This document shows positions 1 to 7,323 of a stretch of 44,919 nucleotides of DNA, piece after piece (within the stretch, counting starts at the first letter, position 1; every line of letters begins with the position of its first letter). The notes beneath the pieces are model-generated. The model worked only from the letters and a program-made list of their open reading frames with translations, ran no database searches and was not told where the DNA came from. The stretch spans positions 1 to 44,919 of the forward strand of contig JACKBC010000054.1 in assembly GCA_020634755.1 (NCBI GenBank). Reading direction: 5' to 3'. Source of the DNA: Caldilineaceae bacterium (GTDB taxonomy: Bacteria > Chloroflexota > Anaerolineae > Caldilineales > Caldilineaceae). The position numbers and the translations under genes were made by a program.

Positions 1-63
1 GATGAGGCCTGCGGCACTCATCAAATTTGCTGCGTCAACATCGACAATTTTTTGTCCATACAT
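1..63 (-). CDS. 5' end of an unidentified leftward gene, cut by the window edge
   Basis: An ATG at 61-63 on the minus strand opens a frame with no stop as far as the window edge (21 codons, beginning MYGQKIVDVDAA). A purine-rich AAGGGAG lies directly upstream, although only one base separates it from the ATG, which is tight for a ribosome binding site. It lies downstream of the leftward gene at 160-978, so it would be the next gene in the same direction. The fragment is too short to assign a family. Confidence 0.35.
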   Translation of the reverse strand, partial: MYGQKIVDVDAANLMSAAGLI

Positions 64-93
64 GCTCCCTTAGCGCCTAAAATAAAACATTTG

Positions 94-129
94 TGCAATC
101 GATACGCACGTCTGTGCGTATCGATTGCA
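94..129. repeat. perfect 16-bp inverted repeat with 4-nt loop
   Basis: TGCAATCGATACGCAC (94-109) is followed by GTCT and then its exact reverse complement (114-129). It sits between the stop of the mutarotase-like gene and the start of the edge gene. Read leftward, the stem is followed by an A/T-rich stretch with several T runs, so it may act as a terminator. Such a long perfect palindrome could equally be an operator for the gene starting at 63. Confidence 0.6.
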
Positions 130-159
130 TTATAGCACGCCACTCTACCCCTGTAAACC

Positions 160-978
160 CTAAAAATCATAATCAATCTGCCACGCATACCCCTGCCCCG
201 ACGCCAGCGAACGCTCGAGAAACGGCTCCCACGAGAAGGTATTTTGGTTGCCCCAAATGGGAAAAAAGTCCGGCGCAAAGCTGCACGTGGCGGTAAGCTG
301 ACCCAGCAGCGGGTGGCGCTGGATCAGGATCAGGTTGCTGAGCGCGTTGTGGTCTAGCGCTTGATAGTAGCCTTCGGTCCAAGGCCAGCTTTGGCGGCGG
401 ATAAAGCCGTTGGCGGCCAGTTCGTATACATCGCTTTCGGGAAATTCGACCGCCACATTGAGCTTGATCAGCTCGTCCTGCCCTGCCGGCAGTTGCGGAA
501 AAAAGGGGTGCGGGAACCAACGGATGGGTACGGGGCGGCGCCCGCTGTTCTGCACGCGGATCCACGACAGCACGCTGCGCTCGATCAGCGTCACCCGACG
601 CTGGATCTGAACGGTCCAGTCGCCAAAAACGTGTTCGGTTTCAAACGCAACCACATTCCCTTCCTGGGTCACCCGCCACTGGCATGGCGCCACAATGGTG
701 CGCTCTTCCAGATCGCACAGGCCGATGCCCAGAATCAACGCCTGGGGTTCGCTCTCAGCGGTCTTGAGCGGCGACAGGTTAAAAGCGTCGGGGATGCCCT
801 GGCCGTCAAACCAGTTAAATGAATCGGGATAGGTGGGGCCAGAGAGCAGCGGCCCCAACTTGGCATCGTGGACTTGAAAGATGTAACCGCCGGTGCAGTA
901 GCGCACGCCAAAGCGTTCGCTGTCGGCCACAGGGTCCAAAATTTCGACGGTGAGCTGATTGTTTTTGAGTGTGTACAT
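160..978 (-). CDS. galactose-mutarotase-fold (aldose 1-epimerase-like) protein
   Basis: This 272-residue soluble protein has no signal peptide. Its pattern of long beta strands with bulky aromatics (GGYIFQV near the N-terminus, then SFNWFDGQG, RWFPHPFFP in the middle and FSWEPFLERS near the C-terminus) fits the galactose-mutarotase/glycoside-hydrolase-type carbohydrate-binding fold, and the central HPFFP resembles the family's conserved histidine region. The likely role is binding or anomerising a sugar or sugar-derived ligand in the cytoplasm; the substrate is unknown. The ATG at 976-978 is preferred over an upstream ATG at 1080 because AAGAGGAACC precedes it at good spacing and the upstream 34 residues look like out-of-family sequence. 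It follows the glycoside-hydrolase-like gene in the same direction. The fold assignment is by eye. Confidence 0.6.
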   Translation of the reverse strand: MYTLKNNQLTVEILDPVADSERFGVRYCTGGYIFQVHDAKLGPLLSGPTYPDSFNWFDGQGIPDAFNLSPLKTAESEPQALILGIGLCDLEERTIVAPCQWRVTQEGNVVAFETEHVFGDWTVQIQRRVTLIERSVLSWIRVQNSGRRPVPIRWFPHPFFPQLPAGQDELIKLNVAVEFPESDVYELAANGFIRRQSWPWTEGYYQALDHNALSNLILIQRHPLLGQLTATCSFAPDFFPIWGNQNTFSWEPFLERSLASGQGYAWQIDYDF

Positions 979-1099
979 ACGGTTCCTCTTGATTGTATTT
1001 GGATTGATTGCATGGAATCGCTTTAATGGCAACGCGCGGCGGAGTGTCTGGGGAGTTCGGAGCTTACAGACGCCGTACATCGCAGTCTTTGCTTTTACC

Positions 1100-1147
1100 T
1101 TATCACCCTTTCACCCCTGCACCTCATCACCCCTTCACCCTTCCCCG
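1100..1147. repeat. short imperfect tandem repeat at the 3' end of a gene
   Basis: Read on the minus strand this is a run of GGGTGAAGGGGTGATGAGG-like units (8-9 bp, purine rich). It overlaps the stop codon of the leftward gene at 1135-2091, whose last codons (GGEG then TGA) are made of the repeat. The same GGTGAAAGGGTGA vocabulary recurs at 30634-32005, where it also forms the stop codon of mrpG. Confidence 0.6.
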
Positions 1148-2091
1148 CCCCGCTTGGCCATCGCCAGCACCTTGAGCGCCTGTGCCCAGGCCAGTTGTGG
1201 ATTGTCGCAGGTCTCCTTGGTGCCGACTTGGCCTTCCCACGCCCAAACATAGAGCGCATCGGGCTGTTCGCGCACCAAAATTTCACCGGTTTGTAAAACA
1301 CGCGGTTCGTGGCCATGGCGCGTGTTCCAGCATTCCAGCCACTCATGGTGCACCTTGTTGTGACGCCAGGCAATGGCGGCCATATCGTCCAGCAGCGGTT
1401 TCATCTCTTCCAGGTCATTGTCCCGGTTGACCCAGTAAACATCGGTGCCGATGTTGTCCAGGCTCTCGATTTCGGCGGCGGCTTCCCACATGGCCATGTC
1501 CACCGGCATGAGGCAGCAGATGGTCTCCAAACTGGGGTGATTGGCTTTGCAATAGTCAGCAATCTTGCGAATGTAGTCGACCACACAGCGCTGGCGAAAT
1601 ACTTCCTGCTGCGCCGGGTCAGCCAAGTGCAGCGGGCTGCCGTACCACGCCTCAAACTGATTGCGACAGGAAAGGCAGAAGCAGTCGCGCAGCGGCGTCG
1701 GTTCATCTACAAAGTAAGCCTCATAGCCGCGCTGGGCAATGATATCGATCATCTCCTGGACGCGGTCGGTCACCTTGGGGTTGACGTAGCAACCAGCGCT
1801 GCGATGGCCTCCGTCGCTGGCCACTTGGAAGCAGTCTGGATTTTCCAGCAGAAATTGGCTGGAGCGTCCACCGCCAAACAGATTAAACGCACCCCAAAAG
1901 ACGGCAATGGGGCGAATGCCAACCTCTTTGGCAATCTGTGGCGTAAATGCTACTTTGCCGGGGAAATGCAGAAAATCGTTTTCCTGGAGGCAGACAAAGA
2001 GATCGTCCAGCGCCAGTTCTTTCATTTCAATCAAGTCAGTTTTCAAATGCTTGGGGTTGTGGTGACCCATGTATGACACACCGGTGCGCAT
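1135..2091 (-). CDS. TIM-barrel glycoside-hydrolase-like protein
   Basis: A 318-residue cytoplasmic protein. Visible features are a beta/alpha-type alternation, an acidic strand end (FVDE, residues about 127-130) and a cysteine cluster CFCLSC (C137, C139, C142) followed by an aromatic helix. In my experience that arrangement is common in uncharacterised GH-like TIM barrels from Chloroflexota and Planctomycetota. The DE pair could carry the catalytic acid, but the substrate and even hydrolase activity are not shown. The ATG at 2091 is chosen because AAAGGAG lies seven bases upstream; a longer frame to 2241 adds a low-complexity tail without a good ribosome site. Genes on both sides run the same way with gaps of 150-200 bp, so co-transcription is possible. 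The stop codon lies inside a short tandem repeat. Confidence 0.55.
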   Translation of the reverse strand: MRTGVSYMGHHNPKHLKTDLIEMKELALDDLFVCLQENDFLHFPGKVAFTPQIAKEVGIRPIAVFWGAFNLFGGGRSSQFLLENPDCFQVASDGGHRSAGCYVNPKVTDRVQEMIDIIAQRGYEAYFVDEPTPLRDCFCLSCRNQFEAWYGSPLHLADPAQQEVFRQRCVVDYIRKIADYCKANHPSLETICCLMPVDMAMWEAAAEIESLDNIGTDVYWVNRDNDLEEMKPLLDDMAAIAWRHNKVHHEWLECWNTRHGHEPRVLQTGEILVREQPDALYVWAWEGQVGTKETCDNPQLAWAQALKVLAMAKRGGEG

Positions 2092-2292
2092 TAGAAGCTC
2101 CTTTGGTGGCAAAATGTTCAATGACTTATTACACCATTTTCGCATTGTTACCGAACATGTGCAACCGCTCTGCACACCCAGAGTGCGTTTCGCTTTGGGG
2201 CGAGATTTAGCCCTTGCTGGAAGGAGTGCCGCCAAACCCAATCACACCCACAGACCCAGAGTGGATTACGATGGAGACTGTTGTGAAGTTGT

Positions 2293-2913
2293 TCAAAAAA
2301 GCAGACTAGCCACCACCACCACATTAGCCGCTTCGCGCCCACCGAACACGCGTATCTCACTATCTGGTGTTTGCACAAAAGCATCTCCCGCCTGAAGCGT
2401 GACAGGCCGACCACCCGCCTCTGCGCAGGTACAAGCGCCGTTGACTGCATAAATAACGCGTACGGTTTGCTTGCTCGCAACCGCCCCTGGAGGCAAAGCG
2501 GCTAAAGGTGTGCGACCAGCACGCGCGGTAAGATGCAGCACCTGGAGATCGGCCTGCACGGCGGGATGAAAGATCAGATTAAATGCCTGTACGGGACCGT
2601 CAAGCAGCGTCACATCCAGCGGGCGGTCGCCGGCAAAGGTGGTTTGCGCAAAGTTGTGCAGGTCCATTGCGGCGTCTGGCTGCCGAAAATGCAGATGCAA
2701 ACCGTTGCCGCATATTGGCAGATGGATGCGCGTGCGGTTGGCAAACACGCTATAGGCGCAGTCGCGCTCAATGGTGGCCGTACCAATCCACACATGCGCG
2801 GCCGCCAATTGGGTCAAATGCTCTGGCGGATAGGCGTAAATTGCCCGCGTTATACCTCCGCGCCAGGTAGCCACGGGTTGGGCGGCGGCGCGCACAAAAG
2901 CGTCAGGTTTCAT
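2293..2913 (-). CDS. HutD/Ves family cupin protein
   Basis: A 206-residue bicupin-like protein. The N-terminal VATWRGGITRAIY matches the HutD/Ves signature (W-x-G-G-x-T-R-E-I), followed by the strand pattern ATIERDCAYSVFANRTRIHLPI and a second strand set with FAGDRPLDVTLLDGPVQAFN. These are the two conserved blocks of that family (TATIE...S.F.....R...; F.G..P......DGP...FN). Length is typical (about 190 residues). The molecular function is not firmly known; family members occur beside histidine-degradation genes, but no hut genes are visible here. GAAGG lies upstream of the ATG at good spacing. It is the first gene of the leftward set 160-2913; a MITE-like repeat separates it from the regulator end at 3041. 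Confidence 0.8.
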   Translation of the reverse strand: MKPDAFVRAAAQPVATWRGGITRAIYAYPPEHLTQLAAAHVWIGTATIERDCAYSVFANRTRIHLPICGNGLHLHFRQPDAAMDLHNFAQTTFAGDRPLDVTLLDGPVQAFNLIFHPAVQADLQVLHLTARAGRTPLAALPPGAVASKQTVRVIYAVNGACTCAEAGGRPVTLQAGDAFVQTPDSEIRVFGGREAANVVVVASLLF

Positions 2914-2958
2914 TTTGCCTTCAAGTTCTGCCCTGGATCATGGGGCAACATTACACGC

Positions 2959-3034
2959 CTTACGCAGCACTTGTGAATCGCCAGGAAGAAAAGTCATCTT
3001 CGGCAAGTCGATTCTTACCCTAGGCTTGCGTAAG
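2959..3034 (-). repeat. MITE-like element, copy A (TTACGCA family)
   Basis: A 76-bp element begins CTTACGCAGCAC and ends GGCTTGCGTAAG, so its ends are inverted repeats. Read on the minus strand it starts CTTACGCAAGCCTAG like copies B-D and ends GTGCTGCGTAAG. It fills the gap between the HutD-like gene and the 3' end of the SARP-type regulator, so it may form a hairpin in the regulator transcript. Confidence 0.7.
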
Positions 3035-3040
3035 CACTCA

Positions 3041-6000
3041 CTACAATGGTCTTAGATTCAGCAGAGCCGCCACGGCCTGGCTGAGCGCTTGTTCTACGGA
3101 AACTTCGCTGGAAACAATGTCGGGCGAAATAATGGCTTCCCTGTTTTGTGCCCGCGCCCGCCGCGTAAGCTCCTCGGCGTTGATGCGCACATCCTCTTCG
3201 CAGGCGGGGTGCTGCTGCACAATGGCGGCCAGCCGCGCGGCATCCGCCCACTGGTCGCGCCGGGCGTATAGCTCTGCCATGCCCAGCACGCCAGCCAGGC
3301 TCAGTGGTGCGCTCTGAATCTTCTGCGCCAGCTGTAGCACTTCCCGAAAGTTTGCTTCCGCCTGGGCCAGCTGATCTAATTCGAGTAAAACGGTGCTCAG
3401 GCTATTCAGCGTCAAGCCCACGCCCAGTTCATAGCCAATTTTGCGCTGGAGCGCCAGGCTCTCCTGGAATAGCTCGACGGCGTCGCCGTGCGCGTTCTGC
3501 TTTTGCGCCACCAGACCCAAATTGCTCAACGCCAGCGCCGCATCATATTGGTGGCCCAAATCCTGATTGATGGTCAGGCTGCCCTGATAATAGTTGCGCG
3601 CCGCCTCAAAATCTTCGGCAAAATAGGCCAGGATGCCCAAGTTGTTATAGGCCTTGGCAATACCCAACTGGTCTTCATCCGCCTGCGCAATGGCCAGACT
3701 TTCGCTAAACGCCTGTTGCGCCGCCTCATATTCACCGCGCACGCCGCGCAAAATCCCCAGCAGGTTGAGCGCCCGCGCCAGCAGCAAGCGCACCCCATGT
3801 TGGCGACAGAGCGCCACGCTCTCATCCAGACAGCGCTGTGTCTCGACGTAATCGCCCTCTATGCGCACAATCTCGGCCAGATTGTTGAGCACAAAGATCG
3901 TCTCCGCCGATGCATTGGCCGCCAACAGCCGTTCATGGCTTTCGCGTAAAAGCGCCTTGGCGCGGTCATATTGGCCCAGCCGGTGTGAAAAGAAGCCCAG
4001 ACGCGCCATTAGCTTGCCTTCCAGCCGGCCCGTCGGCTCCCAGGCGGCGGACTGGCCGCGCGCCAGCGTTTCGGCAAAAACCGCTTCGCCTTCATGAAAC
4101 CAGCCGCACAGCTCATAAACGGTGGCCAATGTGTCCAGCCCGGCTTCAATGGCCTCGTGTTGACCCCGTTCCACGGCATGGCGCCAGGCCGCTCGCAGAT
4201 TATCGATGTCGGCCAAAATCTGCCCCAACACTTGCTTTTGCTGCTTGCCGTGCAGTGCGGCGCCCTGCCGCTGCAAAAAGGTGATAAAGTAGCGAGCGTG
4301 GGCGCTGTTCATGGCCGCCTCATCCTCGGGGCGACTGGTCAACTTTTCGGCGGCAAACTGACGCAACAGCTCGTGCATGCTAAAACGGCCCGGCTCATCA
4401 CGGCGCAGCAGCGACTTATCGGCCAGGGTGAGCAGCACAGGCAGCGTGGCGGCAGCCGCATCTTGCGCGGCCTCGCGCCGAAAGCCGCCGCGGAAAACCG
4501 CAAGCCGCCGCATGACCGCCCGCTCCGTATCGCTAAGCAGCGCCCATGAATAATCAAACAGCGCCACCATGCTGCGATGGCGCTCGGGCAAATCGCGCTG
4601 CGTCGCGCTCAAAATCTCAATGCTGCGCTGAATTTCCGTGGCGATTTCCGCACACGAAATCAGCCGCAGCCAGGCCGCCGCCAGTTCCAGCGCCAGCGGC
4701 ATGCCCTCGACCAAACGGCAAATTTGAAAGATAGCGGTCTGGTTCTGCGCATCTAGCGCAAAGTGAGGGTCGACGCGCTGAGCGCTGCGCACAAAGAGTT
4801 CGGCCGCGCTGTAATCGGTCACAACGTGGGCCTCCGCCTGGCCCATTTGGGCAGCACGCGGAAAGCCCAGGCCGGGCACATCCAGCAGCCATTCGCCCTG
4901 CACATTGAGCCGCTCGCGCGAAGTCACCAGCACCTTTACCCGTGGCGCGCGGCGCAAAATTTCGGTTACCAGCGGCGCCTCGGCCAGCAGATGCTCAAAA
5001 TTGTCCATAACCAGCAGCAGCTGCTTGTCGGCCAGATAGGTGAGCAGCTGCTGCTGCGGCTCTTCCTGGCGCCGATAGAGCGTAAATTGCAGCGCATTGG
5101 CAATGGTGGTGGCCAATTGCTCAGAGGCGGCCACATCGGCCAGCGCCACAAAGGCCACGCCGTCACCAAACTGTTCGGCATGGGCCTCCGCTGCGGCCAC
5201 GGCCAAACGCGTTTTGCCAATGCCGCCCGGCCCCACCAGCGTCAGCAAGCGACATTCGGGGTCGCGCAGCCGCGAGCCAATCTGCACCAGCTCCATTTCG
5301 CGGCCGATAAAGGGCGTAATGGCTTTGGGCAGACTATAGCTGGCGACCGGCTTTGCCTCCGCGGCGGAGGGCGCCTCTTGCCGTGTACTCACCACAGCTT
5401 GCGCTATGGCAACGGCGTCAGCAGCGACCGCTCTTGACACTGGCGCGGCCGGCAGCGGCAGCTTTTCCTGCACAATAGCTTCGTACAGCTGCGTGACCAG
5501 GGTGGTGGGTGGCGCGTCTAATTCTGAGCGGACGGTTTGGGCATATTCCTGATATTGGCGCAGCGCGGCTCCCCGCTGGCCGGACCAGCTATAGAGCCGC
5601 ATGAGCTGGCTATGCGCCTCCTCATCCAGCGGGTCCAGGTGGAGCCAGCGCCGCCCATAAGCGATGGCCTGGTCAAAGTCGTGCTGGAGGGTCAATTGCT
5701 CCACAATATTGGCCAGCGTTGCGCGCTGTAAATGACGCAGCGCCTGTGCTTCCAACAGCTGCCATTGTTCAAATTCGGCGCTCTCTTCCACCCCAAAACC
5801 GGCCAGAAAATCACCCTTATACAGATCGACGGCCTGGCGCCAGCCCGCCAGCCGTGCGGCCGTCGATGTATTGAGGTCCGCCTGGCGTATATGCTGCCTG
5901 AATGCTAGAACATCCACCCAAATTTCCGCGCCAACATGTTCTGCTTCAAAATCGAGCGCAACGCGGCTCTGCTCGGCGCTGAGCCACTCTTTGCCCAGCG

Positions 6001-6220
6001 CTTTGTTGAGCGTCCACAGCGCCTGGCGCAAATAGGTAAACGCCTGTTTCGTCTCATAATCGGGCCAGAGCAGTGCGGCCAAGGCCGCGCGCGTGGAAGG
6101 GTGTTTAGTTACCGCGAGATAGGCGAGCAGCGCCATGGATTTTGTGCGACCAACGGACACATCAGCATGGTCCAATTGGATTTTGGGTGTACCCAGCAAG
6201 AAAAGTGAGAGTCGCGCCAA
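3041..6220 (-). CDS. SARP-type transcriptional regulator with BTAD, NB-ARC-like ATPase and TPR domains
   Basis: A 1059-residue cytoplasmic regulator. Residues 1-95 hold a winged-helix DNA-binding region (LLGTPKIQLD...RKS-like GRTKSMALLAYLA, then LWPDY...LRQALWTLNKAL). Residues about 100-250 form the bacterial transcriptional activation domain (EFEQWQLLEAQALRHLQ, HSQLMRLYSWSGQRGAALRQYQ). A STAND-type ATPase follows, with Walker A GPGGIGKTR (330-338) and Walker B LLLVMDNFE (401-409). The C-terminal third is a run of tetratricopeptide repeats (for example AYNNLGILAYFAEDFEAARNYY). The family couples a ligand or protein signal to transcription activation. The start is TTG at 6220, with GGGAG eight bases upstream and no better ATG. 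It is divergent from the DVSWSS gene across a 627-bp region, so it may regulate that gene, but this is inference. Confidence 0.9.
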   Translation of the reverse strand: MARLSLFLLGTPKIQLDHADVSVGRTKSMALLAYLAVTKHPSTRAALAALLWPDYETKQAFTYLRQALWTLNKALGKEWLSAEQSRVALDFEAEHVGAEIWVDVLAFRQHIRQADLNTSTAARLAGWRQAVDLYKGDFLAGFGVEESAEFEQWQLLEAQALRHLQRATLANIVEQLTLQHDFDQAIAYGRRWLHLDPLDEEAHSQLMRLYSWSGQRGAALRQYQEYAQTVRSELDAPPTTLVTQLYEAIVQEKLPLPAAPVSRAVAADAVAIAQAVVSTRQEAPSAAEAKPVASYSLPKAITPFIGREMELVQIGSRLRDPECRLLTLVGPGGIGKTRLAVAAAEAHAEQFGDGVAFVALADVAASEQLATTIANALQFTLYRRQEEPQQQLLTYLADKQLLLVMDNFEHLLAEAPLVTEILRRAPRVKVLVTSRERLNVQGEWLLDVPGLGFPRAAQMGQAEAHVVTDYSAAELFVRSAQRVDPHFALDAQNQTAIFQICRLVEGMPLALELAAAWLRLISCAEIATEIQRSIEILSATQRDLPERHRSMVALFDYSWALLSDTERAVMRRLAVFRGGFRREAAQDAAAATLPVLLTLADKSLLRRDEPGRFSMHELLRQFAAEKLTSRPEDEAAMNSAHARYFITFLQRQGAALHGKQQKQVLGQILADIDNLRAAWRHAVERGQHEAIEAGLDTLATVYELCGWFHEGEAVFAETLARGQSAAWEPTGRLEGKLMARLGFFSHRLGQYDRAKALLRESHERLLAANASAETIFVLNNLAEIVRIEGDYVETQRCLDESVALCRQHGVRLLLARALNLLGILRGVRGEYEAAQQAFSESLAIAQADEDQLGIAKAYNNLGILAYFAEDFEAARNYYQGSLTINQDLGHQYDAALALSNLGLVAQKQNAHGDAVELFQESLALQRKIGYELGVGLTLNSLSTVLLELDQLAQAEANFREVLQLAQKIQSAPLSLAGVLGMAELYARRDQWADAARLAAIVQQHPACEEDVRINAEELTRRARAQNREAIISPDIVSSEVSVEQALSQAVAALLNLRPL

Positions 6221-6466
6221 TTGTTGAACTCCCGGAATGAGTGTTTGTGGAACAGGACGAGATGACTGGGTGACTTCGACAGGAGCAGTCTCCTTGTCAT
6301 CAATATCTCAATCATATCCCTAAAAGTTTATCACAAAAGCGCCAATTCCCATGAGTTGATACGCGTATCGGGGTGCATCCCAAACGAGGAAGAGGCCACC
6401 GCCGCTTCGCCTCTCCCTGATATTGCGCTGATGGACATTCATAAATTGTTTCGGTAATAGATGCCA

Positions 6467-6512
6467 CAGGCTGAAGCCTGCGTCTGCTAGCTGAAGCCTG
6501 CTCAAGCAGGCT
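6467..6512. repeat. REP-like pair of palindromes
   Basis: CAGGCTGAAGCCTG (6467-6480) and AGCCTGCTCAAGCAGGCT (6495-6512) are two adjacent palindromes sharing the GAAGCCTG core. This architecture is typical of dispersed extragenic palindromes. No coding frame crosses it convincingly. Confidence 0.6.
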
Positions 6513-6615
6513 ATTTCTAGAGTGCGCTTTAGCGTACTTTGGCTGCCAGGCGCTGGTTTCAACCAGTGCGGTCGTTTACCGATTTAATTCGTTTACTTCC
6601 ATAAGCGCAAAATCT

Positions 6616-6662
6616 GTCCCTCTCCACCTTGTGGAGAGGGACGCGGCGCACCCGAAGGGTGC
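6616..6662. repeat. double hairpin of the CTCTCCAC family
   Basis: GTCCCTCTCCAC-CTT-GTGGAGAGGGAC (12-bp perfect stem, 6616-6642) is followed by GCACCC-GAA-GGGTGC (6648-6662). The CTCTCCAC/GTGGAGAG stem recurs at 32051-32082 and in degraded form near 35131, so it is a dispersed repeat rather than a gene-specific site. Confidence 0.65.
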
Positions 6663-6694
6663 AAAGCAGGGAGAGGCATCCCCGCGTATCGACA

Positions 6695-6758
6695 ATTTGA
6701 GACGCGTCGATTGGTCATTTGAGACGCGTCTTTGGGACGGTTGAGACATCTGCGAGAC
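6695..6758 (+). promoter_or_regulatory. helically phased direct repeats upstream of the DVSWSS gene
   Basis: ATTTGAGACGCGTC occurs at 6695-6708 and again at 6717-6730, exactly 22 bp apart. A third GAGAC starts at 6743 (another 22 bp) and a fourth at 6754 (11 bp). GAGAC therefore begins at 6699, 6721, 6743 and 6754, all on one face of the helix. It lies about 90-150 bp before the ATG at 6848, a usual place for activator sites. The binding protein is unknown; the neighbouring SARP-type regulator is a candidate, since such regulators bind direct repeats. Confidence 0.55.
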
Positions 6759-6847
6759 GCTCGCCCGTTACAATGAAGGCACAAGTCACGCACACCAAGT
6801 GACACGGCAAAATCAACAACAAATCTAGAAACCAAGGAGACAAACTC

Positions 6848-7114
6848 ATGCGTAAACTCTATATCGCCATTAGCGCCCTCGTTTTGGCTGCCGCCCTGTT
6901 CATTTCCACGCTTTCGACAGGCGCCAATATGCAGTCAGCCAATGTAAACGCCACCAGCCCCAGTGCTTCGGTCAACTGGAATAGCCCGTCCTCCGACGTG
7001 AGCTGGAGCTCTGATGTAAGCTGGAGTTCCGATGTGAGTTGGAGCTCTGACGTAAGCTGGAGTTCCGTGAGTTGGAGTTCGGTAAGCTGGAGCAGCTCGG
7101 TCAACTGGAACTAA
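6848..7114 (+). CDS. small secreted protein made of DVSWSS repeats
   Basis: An 88-residue protein. Residues 1-26 form a clear Sec signal (MRKLY then a hydrophobic core ending STLSTGA), so the mature part is about 60 residues. After SVNWNSPSS come four DVSWSS hexamers, two VSWSS pentamers and a closing SVNWN. In a beta strand, V and W of each hexamer face one side and D and S the other, so an amphipathic strand stack or amyloid-like fibre is plausible. The four hexamers differ at the DNA level only at synonymous positions, which argues for selection on the peptide. AAGGAG precedes the ATG. I recall similar V-x-W-S/N repeats at the C-termini of secreted subtilisin-like proteases, but here the repeat stands alone. 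An S41 protease gene follows after a MITE-like element. Function unknown. Confidence 0.75.
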   Translation: MRKLYIAISALVLAAALFISTLSTGANMQSANVNATSPSASVNWNSPSSDVSWSSDVSWSSDVSWSSDVSWSSVSWSSVSWSSSVNWN

Positions 7115-7137
7115 CCGACACACATTTTCATAATCAC

Positions 7138-7217
7138 GACTTACGCAGCGCCCGTGGATCGTCTGGCGCACATAACATAGCTGACCTAGCAATTTTTCCT
7201 CTAGGCTTGCGTAAGTC
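7138..7217 (-). repeat. MITE-like element, copy B (TTACGCA family)
   Basis: This 80-bp element has perfect GACTTACGCA / TGCGTAAGTC ends. Read on the minus strand it shares the internal GCTAGGTCAGCTATG with copy D at 16202. It lies between the DVSWSS gene and the S41 protease gene and contains no gene. Its terminal symmetry makes it a likely RNA hairpin in any read-through transcript. Confidence 0.8.
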
Positions 7218-7323
7218 CTCATAATTCGAACGGCCAAAGAAACAGAGATGCACAAAAATTTTGCCAAATCCTTTTGTGAATTCTCTGTTTCTCTGGCCAT
7301 TTTCCGCTTTTGGAGCCACCCCA

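Larger units (their letters stand above)
6221..6847. other. 627-bp divergent intergenic region between the regulator and the DVSWSS gene
   Basis: No convincing gene. It holds a 12-bp perfect palindrome GATACGCGTATC at 6358-6369, about 140 bp upstream of the regulator start and a candidate operator. It also holds a cluster of palindromes at 6467-6512, a double hairpin at 6616-6662 and phased GAGAC direct repeats at 6695-6758. The distance and symmetry suggest that both flanking genes take their promoters from here. Confidence 0.6.

Noticed and set aside
2293..2913. Histidine utilisation operon
   Set aside because: A HutD/Ves-type protein is present, but no histidase, urocanase or imidazolonepropionase gene is visible nearby.
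7261..7323. N-terminal extension of the S41 protease from a TTG
   Set aside because: The ATG at 7324 has GGAG at proper distance and gives a normal signal anchor; the extension adds no recognisable sequence.
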